DNA of 63,718 nt. Origin: DATCRE01 sp964235605 (GTDB lineage Bacteria; Bacteroidota; Bacteroidia; Cytophagales; Cyclobacteriaceae). Shown in pieces: positions 18,667 through 27,538 of this stretch. The first letter of the stretch is position 1. Each line of letters begins with the position of its first letter. The stretch spans positions 1 through 63,718 of the forward strand of contig CAXSCR010000018.1 in NCBI GenBank assembly GCA_964235605.1, given 5' to 3'. Under the pieces are notes generated by a model. That model did not search any database, was not told the origin of the DNA, and saw only the letters and a program-made list of their open reading frames with translations. The translations under genes and the position numbers were made by a program.

Positions 18667-19871
18667 TAACTGCACAAATTCAGAGTGAAGGCGTAAAGCA
18701 TAGCGCTAACTCGTTCACGCAATACTATAATCTCAAAGCTTTATGCATTATGCTTTGTGCAGTATTCTTTTCGTGTACATCATCAGGAAAAGAAGATTCA
18801 AGTACAGAAGGCTGGTATGTAACGCTTAAAGGGAAAGTGACAATACCACAACCAGGTGGAAAAATTTCAATTCAAGAGATTAAAGAAGGATCAATGGGTG
18901 TTCAGGATACCATTCAATTGAAAGGCGACAATACTTTCAGTAAAAAGGTAAAACTTACTGAGCCTGGTTACTATCGCATCACTTTTTATGATAAGCAAAC
19001 TGTTGACATCATTCTTTATAAAAGTAATTTAGAAATAAATGTTGATGGTAGCAGTCCGCAGGGCTTTAGCGAAATAAAAGGATCACCTGAAATTGACGTC
19101 ATTCGCAAAGCACAGGCCATGATGCAAGAGACCGAGCAATTGCCTGAAGTAACTAAGTTGAATGAAGAATTTGCAGCTGCCAGTCAGTCAGGAGATCAAG
19201 CGAAGATGGCGCAGCTTCAGCAGACGTACATGCAACTAGCTGGGCAAACACAGGCCAAGGTGGCCAAGTTTATAAAAGAACAACCGGCTTCACTAGCGGT
19301 TATAAACTTGCTTCAAAATAATGTGCTTGATCGTGATCAGCATTTTGATACGTACTTGGCTGTGGCTGAAAAGTTAAAGAAGGAATGGCCTAACTATTCT
19401 CACGCCAAAAAATTTGTCGCTGAAATTGAAAGCCTTAAAAGACTATCAATTGGCCAACCTGCTCCTGAAATTGCGTTGCCAAATCCCGAAGGACAAGTTG
19501 TTAAGCTTTCATCACTTAAGGGCAAGTATGTGCTTGTTGACTTCTGGGCAAAATGGTGTGGTCCTTGCCGAAAGGAAAATCCTAATGTAGTAAGGGCTTA
19601 TAATCAATTTAAAGATAAAGGCTTTACGGTTTTTGGCGTTTCGCTTGATCGTTCAAAAGAAGATTGGCTTAAAGCCATATCAGAAGATGGTCTAACCTGG
19701 ACGCATGTATCTGATTTAAAGTTCTGGCAATCGGAAGCAGCAAAAACGTATAGCATAACCTCTATACCATTTTCATTATTGCTTGACCCTAACGGTGTGA
19801 TCATAGCAAAAAATCTACGAGGTGCTGCATTAGATGCCAAACTCGCCGAAATATTTAAAGACAAGAAATAA
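18663..19871 (+). CDS. TlpA-like thioredoxin-fold lipoprotein with DUF4369-type N-terminus
   Basis: A 402-residue periplasm-facing thiol-disulfide protein. A hydrophobic segment ends AVFFSC (about residues 32-38), a lipobox, so the protein is probably lipidated. The first half (about 50-230) is the beta-rich DUF4369-type domain common in Bacteroidota TlpA-like proteins. The last 140 residues are a thioredoxin fold with the redox site WAKWCGPCRKE and the cis-proline SIPF. It likely reduces or isomerises disulfides in exported proteins; the partner is unknown. The start ATG overlaps the gatB stop, which suggests coupled translation, but there is no obvious functional link to GatB. Confidence 0.88.
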   Translation: MITAQIQSEGVKHSANSFTQYYNLKALCIMLCAVFFSCTSSGKEDSSTEGWYVTLKGKVTIPQPGGKISIQEIKEGSMGVQDTIQLKGDNTFSKKVKLTEPGYYRITFYDKQTVDIILYKSNLEINVDGSSPQGFSEIKGSPEIDVIRKAQAMMQETEQLPEVTKLNEEFAAASQSGDQAKMAQLQQTYMQLAGQTQAKVAKFIKEQPASLAVINLLQNNVLDRDQHFDTYLAVAEKLKKEWPNYSHAKKFVAEIESLKRLSIGQPAPEIALPNPEGQVVKLSSLKGKYVLVDFWAKWCGPCRKENPNVVRAYNQFKDKGFTVFGVSLDRSKEDWLKAISEDGLTWTHVSDLKFWQSEAAKTYSITSIPFSLLLDPNGVIIAKNLRGAALDAKLAEIFKDKK

Positions 19872-19944
19872 TTTATTAAGCTAACAACAGTCTTTCTAAA
19901 ATGTCTGTTGTCAGCACTCTATAAAAATCTATATTATAATAATC

Positions 19945-20709
19945 ATGAAACACTTCTTTACGCTATGTGTAATTGTCTTAATAATTGCATGTGGTAAAAA
20001 GGAGGAAACCACACAAGAAACTCTTCCAACTTATGAGATAAAAACATATCGCCTTGAATCTGCAGGCGGCTGTAAGTCAGATACAACGAAGTGCGCAAGT
20101 TATGAAGTGGAATATCCTGAATTTAAATTACCTTCTCAGGCTGCTAATGATTCACTGAAGATGAAAATAGCACTATCAATTGATACAGGAAATCCGGAAG
20201 CAGACAACCTTTCATTCGAGGTGACGGGCAAGAAATTTCTTCAGGATTATGAGAAAACAATAAAAGCATTTCCTGAGAGTGCGATGGGCTGGTACTTTAA
20301 AGCATCAGTTAATATTAATCTATTGACTGATACATTGATCAGTCTCGAATCAACTTCTGAATACTTTACGGGAGGCGCGCACAGTGGTTATGGAACGTAT
20401 TTTATAAATATCAATCCCCATACAGGTTCAACCATAAAACTTAATCATATTTTAAATGGTGGTTATGAAGAATCTTTAAGACTAATTGCAGAGAAAGAAT
20501 TTAGAAAGTCATTGGAGTTTACTGATACCACATCATTCGCAGAAGAAGGCTTCGAGTTTGCTGACGATAGATTTAAACTCAACGACAATTATGGCTTTAC
20601 AAAAGAAGGCATTGTCTTCGTGTTTAACATTTATGAAATTGGTCCCTATGTTTTAGGGGCACAAGAGGTCTTGATTCCCTATGAAGAAATTAAGGGCTGG
20701 CTTAAATAA
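19945..20709 (+). CDS. Lipoprotein with DUF3298/DUF4163 (RsiV-like) domains
   Basis: A 254-residue lipoprotein (signal VIVLIIACGKK, Cys16 lipidated). The mature part matches the DUF4163-DUF3298 arrangement: an N-terminal beta/alpha part, then FTGGAHSGYGTYFININ around residue 145, and a C-terminal FNIYEIGPYVLGAQEVLIPY followed by the EIKGWL ending. In Bacillus, RsiV has this fold and senses lysozyme, but most members, including lipoproteins like this one, have no known ligand. No sigma factor gene is adjacent, so an anti-sigma role is not supported. It stands alone, 73 nt after the thioredoxin-like gene. Confidence 0.82.
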   Translation: MKHFFTLCVIVLIIACGKKEETTQETLPTYEIKTYRLESAGGCKSDTTKCASYEVEYPEFKLPSQAANDSLKMKIALSIDTGNPEADNLSFEVTGKKFLQDYEKTIKAFPESAMGWYFKASVNINLLTDTLISLESTSEYFTGGAHSGYGTYFININPHTGSTIKLNHILNGGYEESLRLIAEKEFRKSLEFTDTTSFAEEGFEFADDRFKLNDNYGFTKEGIVFVFNIYEIGPYVLGAQEVLIPYEEIKGWLK

Positions 20710-20858
20710 AAATAGCGCCAGCGCCTTAATTTAATAAAGCCATTGGAGGGGGTGAGTCAAGGGCTTTCATTACTACGTTAATCTCGTGAGAGGTTCTGAG
20801 TTTGAGATGATAAGTTAACTCAGTGACGATGAAATATGAGTACGTTCCTAATCTTCTT

Positions 20859-22106
20859 TTAGACTTTAAAGTATATTGGTATCACAAATCTTGATCTTAC
20901 AATTATGCCATTGTTCTTACCAGGCCGCCAATTGGGAGATAATTTTATTACCCTCAAAGCTTCTTCATCAACACTTTTTTCTAAACCTTTTATCACTTTT
21001 ACGTCCGTGACACTACCGTCTTTCTCAATAACCATTTGGACAAAGACTTTACCATCTACTTTTTCTTTCTTTGCCTTTTCTGGGTATTGCAGGTTTTTCT
21101 TTAAAAAGTCCATTAATCCCTCCATTCCATTGGGAAATTTTGCAGGCTCATCAACGATCGCATAGATTTCGTCTTTATTATCGGTATCATCAATTTTTAC
21201 TTTGCCGCTTTTCTCTTGAGCAACTACCTGCTCTTGAAACGCAACAACAAATAGGAAGCAAGCAATAACAGGCACCAGCGCCGTGATCTTCCAAACACTC
21301 ATTTTATTTTTAATTGATTTCATCATAGTAATTCGTTTTAATGTTAAAGAATTGTTAAAGTGATTAGCGAGCTTGAAGTCGGCCGACAGCAATGCAACCC
21401 TCGCAAGCAGGTTACAATATTGGTTTACATCATGTAATTTTGTAGCGCTTTCATCTGCCTGAAATTCATGAATAGTAGTAAGGTTTTTTTTATAGACTTG
21501 GATGAAAGGATTAAACCAAAAGATTATTCCCACAACCTCAATTAATAAAATGTCTATTGAATGATATTTATCAGCATGAATTTTTTCGTGATCTAATATT
21601 TGTTGTTTTTCATTTTTACCAAGCTGATGTGCTCTACCAATAAATATGTGATTGAAAAAAGAGAAGGTGGGGAGGTTTTCATTTATTTCTGTAATTACAT
21701 ATTTGTTTTCCCAATGAAACGCCGGGTATTTCTTTAGGAGAATAAGAAGGGATTTTAACTGCCAGACAAATCGCATCGTAAAAAATGCAGCGCCGAAACA
21801 ATAGACCCATTGTAAGGCTTGCCATACGGTAATGGAAGAAAACCCATTGGCAGCTTGTGTATTATATCCAGTGACAACAACTTCCGGAAGTAAATATGTT
21901 GCTATTGTATCTCTCATGGAGAGCATACCATCATCGAATAAATGGAACTTTAACAATGGAAAGAACAGGGAGGATAGAATAGTAAATAATAAATAACTTC
22001 GCTTAAACCGAAAGTCTGTCTCGTTGTTTAACAGCAGTTTATAGCATAGAAGAAAAAGAAGCAGACCAAGATTAGCTTCCACTAAATAGTTGATGTAGCT
22101 GTTCAT
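20859..22106 (-). CDS. BlaR1/M56-type membrane peptidase fused to a TonB C-terminal domain
   Basis: A 415-residue sensor-protease candidate. The N-terminal half has about four transmembrane helices. The M56 metallopeptidase motif HEKIHADKYHS lies at about residue 172 and is followed by FWFNPFIQVYKKN and HEFQADESA, so the zinc site is intact. After a further membrane segment (about 275-290), the last 100 residues form a TonB C-terminal domain (QYPEKAKKEKVDGKVFVQMV, then VIKLSPNWRPGK). M56 proteins paired with BlaI cleave or inactivate the repressor when an envelope signal arrives. The fused TonB-like domain replaces the penicillin-binding sensor of classical BlaR1, so the signal is probably not a beta-lactam. 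Its start overlaps the blaI-like stop by 4 nt. Confidence 0.9.
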   Translation of the reverse strand: MNSYINYLVEANLGLLLFLLCYKLLLNNETDFRFKRSYLLFTILSSLFFPLLKFHLFDDGMLSMRDTIATYLLPEVVVTGYNTQAANGFSSITVWQALQWVYCFGAAFFTMRFVWQLKSLLILLKKYPAFHWENKYVITEINENLPTFSFFNHIFIGRAHQLGKNEKQQILDHEKIHADKYHSIDILLIEVVGIIFWFNPFIQVYKKNLTTIHEFQADESATKLHDVNQYCNLLARVALLSADFKLANHFNNSLTLKRITMMKSIKNKMSVWKITALVPVIACFLFVVAFQEQVVAQEKSGKVKIDDTDNKDEIYAIVDEPAKFPNGMEGLMDFLKKNLQYPEKAKKEKVDGKVFVQMVIEKDGSVTDVKVIKGLEKSVDEEALRVIKLSPNWRPGKNNGIIVRSRFVIPIYFKV

Positions 22107-22465
22107 ATTTTATTGTTTTTAAGTTCGTCAAGTAGCTTTTGTATTTCACCTGTATTTAATTTGTTTTCCTTGGCAAAGAATGAAACTAGATTTTGGAAAG
22201 AGCCATTGAAATATCCTTTAATAAGATTATTCAAATAGAACTTGGTGTACTTCTCTTTGCTTATAATAGGAAAATATTCATGTGTTTTACCATAGGCCTG
22301 ATGATCAATAAAACCTTTTGTCTCAAGGATCCTTACCAATGTAGAGATGGTATTGTAGGCCGGTTTGGGTTCAGGTATTTCTTCGATAATGTCCTTCACA
22401 AAACCTTTCCCTAAAGCCCATAAAATTTGCATAATTTGATCTTCGGCTTTTGTCAACTCTTTCAT
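22103..22465 (-). CDS. BlaI/MecI/CopY family transcriptional repressor
   Basis: A 120-residue winged-helix repressor: LTKAEDQIMQILWALGKGFV, then YNTISTLVRILETKGFI (recognition helix) and the C-terminal dimerisation helices ending NTGEIQKLLDEL. Family members bind a dyad operator as dimers and are released when the partner M56 protease is activated. The gene comes first in a two-gene unit with the M56-TonB gene (4-nt overlap). A dyad operator lies on its own promoter (22476-22501), so the pair almost certainly represses itself. No beta-lactamase gene is in the window, and the wider regulon cannot be read from here. Confidence 0.93.
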   Translation of the reverse strand: MKELTKAEDQIMQILWALGKGFVKDIIEEIPEPKPAYNTISTLVRILETKGFIDHQAYGKTHEYFPIISKEKYTKFYLNNLIKGYFNGSFQNLVSFFAKENKLNTGEIQKLLDELKNNKI

Positions 22466-22475
22466 AACTGCTTAT

Positions 22476-22501
22476 TTAGTTACAAAACTAAAGAGTTAGT
22501 T
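22476..22501 (-). promoter_or_regulatory. BlaI-type operator, three TTAGTT half-sites
   Basis: Positions 22476-22481 read TTAGTT, 22486-22491 AACTAA and 22496-22501 TTAGTT, each separated by 4 nt. This gives a perfect dyad (TTAGTT-N4-AACTAA) plus a third half-site in everted arrangement. It begins 10 nt upstream of the blaI-like ATG and covers the -7 promoter element. The layout is that of an autorepressor operator. Confidence 0.75.
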
Positions 22502-22513
22502 ATATAAAACAAA
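22483..22513 (-). promoter_or_regulatory. Bacteroidota promoter of the BlaI/M56 operon
   Basis: On the minus strand there is TTTG (22510-22513), then 19 nt, then TAGTTTTG (22483-22490). Both boxes match the Bacteroidota consensus exactly and the spacing is ideal. The -7 box lies inside the operator dyad, so repressor binding would block polymerase directly. Confidence 0.75.
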
Positions 22514-22645
22514 TCTTTATCTAATATTTTTTTTAAAATTTTGAATAAATGTGGTTGGTGAATGCTTAGCCTATATCAGAAAGGATATCTCACACTATTA
22601 ACAGGACGGAAGCAATAACGAGTCAACTACATGCTTTCTAAAAAG

Positions 22646-23314
22646 CTATAATGAATTGGTAAAGCAATACATTAGCAAATTGCCGCCCATGCGAAGTGCC
22701 TGCTGCCGTTTTTCTTCAGGGTCGTTATGTATTCTTTGATCTTCCCAGCCATTGCCTAAATCACACTCATAAGAATAAAAAATTACTAATCTGCCCTCGT
22801 AAATAATGCCAAAACCTTGAGCAGGTTTTCCATCGTGTTCGTGAATTTTTGGAAGTCCTTTGGGGAAATTAAACTTTTGATGGTATACAGCATGATCGTA
22901 AGGAAGCTCGATCAACTCTAACTCTGGAAAAACTTTCTTGAGCTCAAGACGAATAAATTTGTCTAAACCATAATTATCATCAATATGCAGAAAGCCTCCA
23001 CCGAGTAGGTATTTACGTAGATTGGCGGCTTCTTCGTTGGTAAAGACAACATTACCATGACCTGTCATATATAAGTAGGGATACAAGAAGAGATCCCTGC
23101 TACCCACCTCAACAATGTCTTCCTCCGAGGCCAGGTTTGTATTCAACTCCTGATTACAAAACTTGATAAGGTTTGGCAAGGCAGTTTTATTAGCGTACCA
23201 ATCTCCGCCACCATTGTATTTAAGCTTTGCAATTTTTACGGGAATCTGTGCAAAAAGGCTATTCAAACCCATAATAAGTACAATACCGACAAGTTTTAGA
23301 GACGAGGTTACCAT
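22646..23314 (-). CDS. DUF4159 domain-containing exported protein
   Basis: A 222-residue protein with a signal peptide ending GLNSLFAQ. The mature part is a single DUF4159 domain: KLKYNGGGDWYANKTALPNL, then LFLYPYLYMTGHGNVVF, LRKYLLGGGFLHIDDNYG, YDHAVYH and FSYECDLGNGWED. The fold resembles the glutamine-amidotransferase-like domain often found attached to the membrane proteins of the BatA/DUF58 gene neighbourhoods. No enzyme activity is established. It stands alone between a divergent BlaI operon and a divergent lipoprotein gene. Confidence 0.85.
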   Translation of the reverse strand: MVTSSLKLVGIVLIMGLNSLFAQIPVKIAKLKYNGGGDWYANKTALPNLIKFCNQELNTNLASEEDIVEVGSRDLFLYPYLYMTGHGNVVFTNEEAANLRKYLLGGGFLHIDDNYGLDKFIRLELKKVFPELELIELPYDHAVYHQKFNFPKGLPKIHEHDGKPAQGFGIIYEGRLVIFYSYECDLGNGWEDQRIHNDPEEKRQQALRMGGNLLMYCFTNSL

Positions 23315-23409
23315 ATCTTTTTTTAATTAATAAAGATGTAGAAAATATCCGGAACACATTGACCTTTTGTTTTAAGGTATGTGGAAGATTTAAACTTTAA
23401 AATAAAAAT

Positions 23410-24276
23410 ATGAAAACAAGCCGCCTTTTTGAAAAGTTTAGCATAGCCATAGCTATTCTATCTTTATCCATTCTAACATCATGCAAAAATGATATTAATG
23501 ATCTCGTAAATGACAAAGTTCTTAACGAAGGGGATGTAACAGATGTATCCTCAGAATCAATTACCGATGCATCGTATCACGATTCTGACGATCTTTCAAT
23601 TTATGCCATTGCAAATCATAACGTAGTTAGTGGCGGCCGTATTTCGGGCACTGATGATTACCGGTTGATTGGGGCTATCATTACACACGGGCCTAATAAT
23701 ACCGACGTATCAGGAACCATGACAGTTGATTTTGGAGAAGGCCTTGCTGATGAAAAGGGTAATACTAGAAAAGGTAAGATAGCCATTAGTTATTCTAATG
23801 GTCCTATTTCAAATGTTGGTTCTATACTGGTAGTTACGTTTGATGGATATTCAATCAATGATATCAAATTAGAAGGTACGCGCACTATAACGAAAGTAAC
23901 ACCTTCTGCTGATACGAATGTTAAACATCATATTGTACTTAAAGGTGGAAAAGCTACCTGGCCTGATAACACTTTCGCATCAAGGTCTTCAGAATTAGAT
24001 CGCGAGTTAAACGCAGCTGATGGCATACTTACTTTATCAGGAAGTGCAAGTGGTGTAAGTAGAAAAGGTAAGAACTACGAAGTATCAACCACTGAAACCC
24101 TTGTATTTAAGAAAACATGTGTAGATGAAGGAATTTATATGGCCGTTGATGGTGCCAAATTGTTTCTTATTGATGGGAAATCTGTTGCTGTGGAATTCGG
24201 TGATGGAGCATGCGATAAAGTTGTAACTGTTACTTATCTAGGCGTTGCTAAAGAAGTGACTGTCAATAAAAACTAG
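23410..24276 (+). CDS. Lipoprotein of unknown function, Cytophagales-type repeat family
   Basis: A 288-residue lipoprotein (signal ending LSILTSC). The mature part is beta-rich and has segments such as GTMTVDFGEGLADEKGNTRK, GKIAISYSNG and IKLEGTRTITKV, a pattern I associate with a family of cell-surface lipoproteins of unknown role in this phylum. No catalytic motif is visible. It carries its own downstream terminator and is probably monocistronic. Confidence 0.75.
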   Translation: MKTSRLFEKFSIAIAILSLSILTSCKNDINDLVNDKVLNEGDVTDVSSESITDASYHDSDDLSIYAIANHNVVSGGRISGTDDYRLIGAIITHGPNNTDVSGTMTVDFGEGLADEKGNTRKGKIAISYSNGPISNVGSILVVTFDGYSINDIKLEGTRTITKVTPSADTNVKHHIVLKGGKATWPDNTFASRSSELDRELNAADGILTLSGSASGVSRKGKNYEVSTTETLVFKKTCVDEGIYMAVDGAKLFLIDGKSVAVEFGDGACDKVVTVTYLGVAKEVTVNKN

Positions 24277-24292
24277 ATTTGAATAAAATATC

Positions 24293-24328
24293 AAAAGCCT
24301 GGCTCTAGCAACAGAGTTGGGCTTTTTT
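24293..24328 (+). terminator. Intrinsic terminator after the lipoprotein gene
   Basis: AAAAGCC (24293-24299) pairs with GGCTTTT (24320-24326), and CTCT (24303-24306) pairs with AGAG (24313-24316), with a short internal bulge. A run of six T follows (24323-24328). It lies 17 nt after the stop codon of the lipoprotein gene. Confidence 0.7.
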
Positions 24329-24453
24329 ATTTAAAACATCCAAAATGTTTGTTATTACAATCGTAACAGATTGATCATAAGATGTTTTATTTTTACCCAC
24401 TCTCTTGAGTTATTTGCTGGCTCTTCCGTACTTGCAATGTCAACCAACTCGCC

Positions 24454-25248
24454 ATGAAGCAATATTTAGCCCTAATGAAAGATATCCTGGAAACAGGGGC
24501 TCAAAAAACGGATAGAACAGGCACAGGAACTGTATCGGTCTTTGGTAGACAATTGCGATTTGATCTTGCTGAAGGTTTCCCATTAATCACTACAAAAAAA
24601 TTGCATCTGCGATCAATCATCTATGAGCTGCTTTGGTTTTTAAATGGCGATACAAACATAAAGTATCTAACAGACAATGGTGTAAGTATCTGGAATGAAT
24701 GGGCAGATGAAAACGGCGAATTGGGTCCCGTTTACGGACATCAATGGAGAAGCTGGCCAGCGCCTGATGGACGATCCATCGATCAAATTACCCAAGTGCT
24801 AAATCAGATTAAACAAAAACCGGATTCACGTAGGCACATTGTTTCGGCTTGGAACCCTGCTGAAGTAGATAAGATGGCACTACCTCCTTGTCACGCACTT
24901 TTTCAATTCTATGTGGCTGATGGAAAACTTTCCTGTCAACTGTATCAGCGCAGTGCAGATTATTTTTTAGGCGTACCTTTCAACATAGCGTCTTATGCAT
25001 TGGTAACACATATGTTTGCACAGCAATGTGATCTTCTTCCCGGTGAATTTGTCTGGACGGGTGGTGATGTTCATCTTTATACCAACCATCTCGAGCAGGC
25101 AAAACTTCAGCTGAGTCGCGATACGTTTACGTTGCCACAATTAAATATTAAACGGAAGCCACCTTCCCTTTTTGATTATCAATTTGAAGATTTTGAGATT
25201 CTAAATTATCAATCACACCCGTCAATCAAAGCGCCAATTGCTGTTTAA
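24454..25248 (+). CDS. thyA: Thymidylate synthase
   Basis: Makes dTMP from dUMP with methylene-tetrahydrofolate. At 264 residues it is exactly the length of the E. coli enzyme. Motifs include TGTGTVSVFGRQLRFDL at the N-terminus, the catalytic cysteine in LPPCHALFQFYV (about residue 146), QRSADYFLGVPFNIASYALV and GGDVHLYTNHLEQ. The C-terminus APIAV is also conserved. The partner gene folA does not follow; the next gene is an unrelated lipoprotein starting directly after the stop. Confidence 0.98.
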   Translation: MKQYLALMKDILETGAQKTDRTGTGTVSVFGRQLRFDLAEGFPLITTKKLHLRSIIYELLWFLNGDTNIKYLTDNGVSIWNEWADENGELGPVYGHQWRSWPAPDGRSIDQITQVLNQIKQKPDSRRHIVSAWNPAEVDKMALPPCHALFQFYVADGKLSCQLYQRSADYFLGVPFNIASYALVTHMFAQQCDLLPGEFVWTGGDVHLYTNHLEQAKLQLSRDTFTLPQLNIKRKPPSLFDYQFEDFEILNYQSHPSIKAPIAV

Positions 25249-25992
25249 ATGATGTGTCTCTATCTACGAAATGTTTATTTGATGTTAGCGGCTTTATTAT
25301 TGTTCTTCTCGTGTGAAAATAAGAAACAAGATAGCAGTGATGAGAAAGTAATTAAGAACTACGATAAACAAGGTCGCCTTCTTCAAGAAATAATATATGA
25401 TGAGCTAGGAAAGCCTGATCGTGTTGTAAAAGATTACTATAAAAATGGACAGGTTTTCCAGGAGGCTCATTATGTCAATGGTTATATGCAAGGTTTTGTT
25501 AAAAGATATTTCGAAGACGGAACGCTACTTAGCGAAACCCCCTATGACAGCGGCAAAATTCATGGTGTTGAGAATAAGTACCGAAAAGATGGTAAACTCT
25601 CTTACGAAGCACCTTATCATAAAGGGTTTCCCTGTAAAGGTTTAAAGGAATATTTGCTAGATGGTTCGCTTAAAACAAAATATCCTTTCATTACCATAAC
25701 ACCCATTGACAACATACTCAGGGATGAGCAGTATATTTTAGAAGTAGCATTAAGCGATGCCACGACTTCAGTTGAATACTATTCCGGCAAACTCAAAAAT
25801 GGAAATTGCTTTGCTGAGGGTTTCGAGGAATTCTCAAATGTTAAGAAGGGTGTTTTGAGAATTGAGTATGCTGTTCCGCCAGGAAGATTTTTAATGGAGC
25901 AAATTGACGTTATAGCAAAGATGAAGACTGTGCAAGGCAATTATTATATTTTGGAACGACACTATAATGTTGCTGTAGAAAATAGATTCTAA
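25249..25992 (+). CDS. MORN-like (YwqK family) repeat lipoprotein
   Basis: A 247-residue lipoprotein (signal ending ALLLFFSC, Cys24). The mature N-terminal half holds repeats of the MORN-variant type: YKNGQVFQEAHYVNGYMQG, YFEDGTLLSETPYDSGKIHG and YRKDGKLSYEAPYHKG. Proteins with these repeats are often labelled YwqK family antitoxins, but that label rests on one Bacillus protein and does not imply a toxin here. The C-terminal half is unlike anything I recognise. ATG follows the thyA stop codon with no gap, so the two are probably translated from one message. Confidence 0.8.
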   Translation: MMCLYLRNVYLMLAALLLFFSCENKKQDSSDEKVIKNYDKQGRLLQEIIYDELGKPDRVVKDYYKNGQVFQEAHYVNGYMQGFVKRYFEDGTLLSETPYDSGKIHGVENKYRKDGKLSYEAPYHKGFPCKGLKEYLLDGSLKTKYPFITITPIDNILRDEQYILEVALSDATTSVEYYSGKLKNGNCFAEGFEEFSNVKKGVLRIEYAVPPGRFLMEQIDVIAKMKTVQGNYYILERHYNVAVENRF

Positions 25993-25994
25993 CG

Positions 25995-26738
25995 TTATTT
26001 CATCATGCGCTGTCGTGCGAGCAGCTCGTAGTTTTCGGGTGCGTACATCAAACCTTTAGTAACTATACTTTTGGCTTTGAACCTTGACCTTTTCTAAAAT
26101 AATATACAGCTGCGATAGAATACGACCGTGCAATTAAATTAACGTCAACGGTAAGATCTGGATACTTAGCGGCGTGGTTTTCGAAAGTACTTTTATACTT
26201 ATCTCCTTCTGCCGGTTTATCCATCTCATAAGATTTACCCACTTGCATCATATAAGCGGTTCCTAACATATTATTATAGATGTTATTCTGTTGAAGTGAA
26301 GTATGTTTTGCAGCATTCTTCCATTGATTTGATGACTTCAATTGTATTGCCTTTCTTATTTAAATTCTGAACAAGTGAAGCAATGAAAAGATTATTTACT
26401 TCTAAATTATTTGGTTTTAAATCAAGTGCCTTTTCTAGAACGAGCTCAGCATCTTTATAGAATGCTTTATTATATTGTAATCTTCCATTTTCAAAATAGT
26501 AAATAAATGATATTTCTTTTTTGAGTTCGATATTTGTTAAGGTAGAATCAAGTGTGTGATAATATTGATCCAGCTGCTTCTTATATTCGATTCATAAAGA
26601 AAATGATTATCTAGTACATCTTTTTCAAATGGTGAAGAAAACGTGATTTCCTTATACCTTATAATAGACCAGGGTGTCTTGCGCCAGACTTTGGTTTATG
26701 AGCAAGATCAAGAAAGGGAGGGCAAGCTTTTTTAACAT
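25995..26738 (-). pseudogene. Frameshifted gene for an exported TPR-like protein
   Basis: The minus strand encodes a coherent protein only if frames are joined. It starts at ATG 26738 with a clean signal peptide (LLINQSLAQ), then TLVYYK; a shift near 26655-26660 leads into EITFSSPFEKDVLDNHF; a shift near 26583-26590 leads into KKQLDQYYHTLDSTL and a TPR-like helix LEKALDLKPNNLEVNNLF; a shift near 26280-26345 leads into a frame with YNNMLGTAYMMQ and ARSYSIAAVYYFRKG; a last shift near 26075-26085 restores GLMYAPENYELLARQRMMK and a TAA at 25995-25997. Four lesions in about 740 bp mark it as decayed. None falls in a long homopolymer, so read error is possible but less likely. Intact length would have been about 245 residues. 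Confidence 0.75.
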
Positions 26739-26855
26739 ATCATTGTTGACTTTACCAAAAATAATAACTTCGCTGCAGGTATCTTTAAAAATGTTTAATC
26801 AGATTTGATGTAACAAAGACATCTTTTTGGCGACAAATTGCGTATTGACACAAGT

Positions 26856-27533
26856 ATGCCCGAGAAAAGCAGCATTTTTGATATGATCGGACCAATTATG
26901 ATTGGACCCTCCAGTTCGCATACGGCTGGTGTAGTACGAATTGGCCGCGCTGCCGTCAAACTTTTTGGGGCCAGACCTGACGAAGCTGAAATTATCTTTT
27001 ACAATTCTTTTGCCACCACGTATGAAGGCCATGGAAGCGACCGTGCCATCATTGCCGGGCTTATGGATTTTAAAACAGACGACCTAAGAATTAAAGAGGC
27101 CCTTGATATTGCAGTAAATGAAGGATTAAAATATAAGTTCAAATCAATAGGTAATGCATCAACCCTTCATCCCAATACCATTAAGCTGACTTTAATAAAA
27201 GGTGATTCAAGAATAGAAGTAATTGGTGAAAGCAAAGGAGGAGGTGTAATTAATATTGCAGAAGTAAATGGATTTAAGGCCGACATAAGTGCCAGTCTTC
27301 ATACCCTTATTATTACCGCGGGCGATGTAAAAGGCAGCATCGCTTTTATAGCCGATGTGTTGGCGCATGATGACTGTAATATTGCAACCATGTCAGTATC
27401 TAGAAAAGGAAAACACGATGTGGCATGCCTTGTAATTGAAATGGATTCTGGAATAAAGCCTGTAACATTAGCTTATTTAAAGAGTCTTAGCTGGATAAAA
27501 TATTTAATTTACATACCCGATATTGATCGTTAG
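26856..27533 (+). CDS. sdaAB: L-serine dehydratase, beta subunit
   Basis: Converts L-serine to pyruvate and ammonia with an iron-sulfur cluster held by the alpha subunit. Recognised by SIFDMIGPIMIGPSSSHTAG at the N-terminus, YNSFATTYEGHGSDRAIIAG and a C-terminal ACT domain (ITAGDVKGSIAFIADVLAHD). The ATG at 26856 gives 225 residues; a TTG six codons upstream is less likely. The alpha subunit gene (sdaAA) is not adjacent, so the enzyme must be completed from elsewhere in the genome. tolC starts 5 nt after the stop, suggesting an operon by position only. Confidence 0.92.
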   Translation: MPEKSSIFDMIGPIMIGPSSSHTAGVVRIGRAAVKLFGARPDEAEIIFYNSFATTYEGHGSDRAIIAGLMDFKTDDLRIKEALDIAVNEGLKYKFKSIGNASTLHPNTIKLTLIKGDSRIEVIGESKGGGVINIAEVNGFKADISASLHTLIITAGDVKGSIAFIADVLAHDDCNIATMSVSRKGKHDVACLVIEMDSGIKPVTLAYLKSLSWIKYLIYIPDIDR

Positions 27534-27538
27534 ACTGA

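Noticed and set aside
25249..25992. Toxin-antitoxin locus because of the YwqK-type repeats
   Set aside because: The protein has a lipoprotein signal peptide and no toxin gene is adjacent; the repeats alone do not support such a role.
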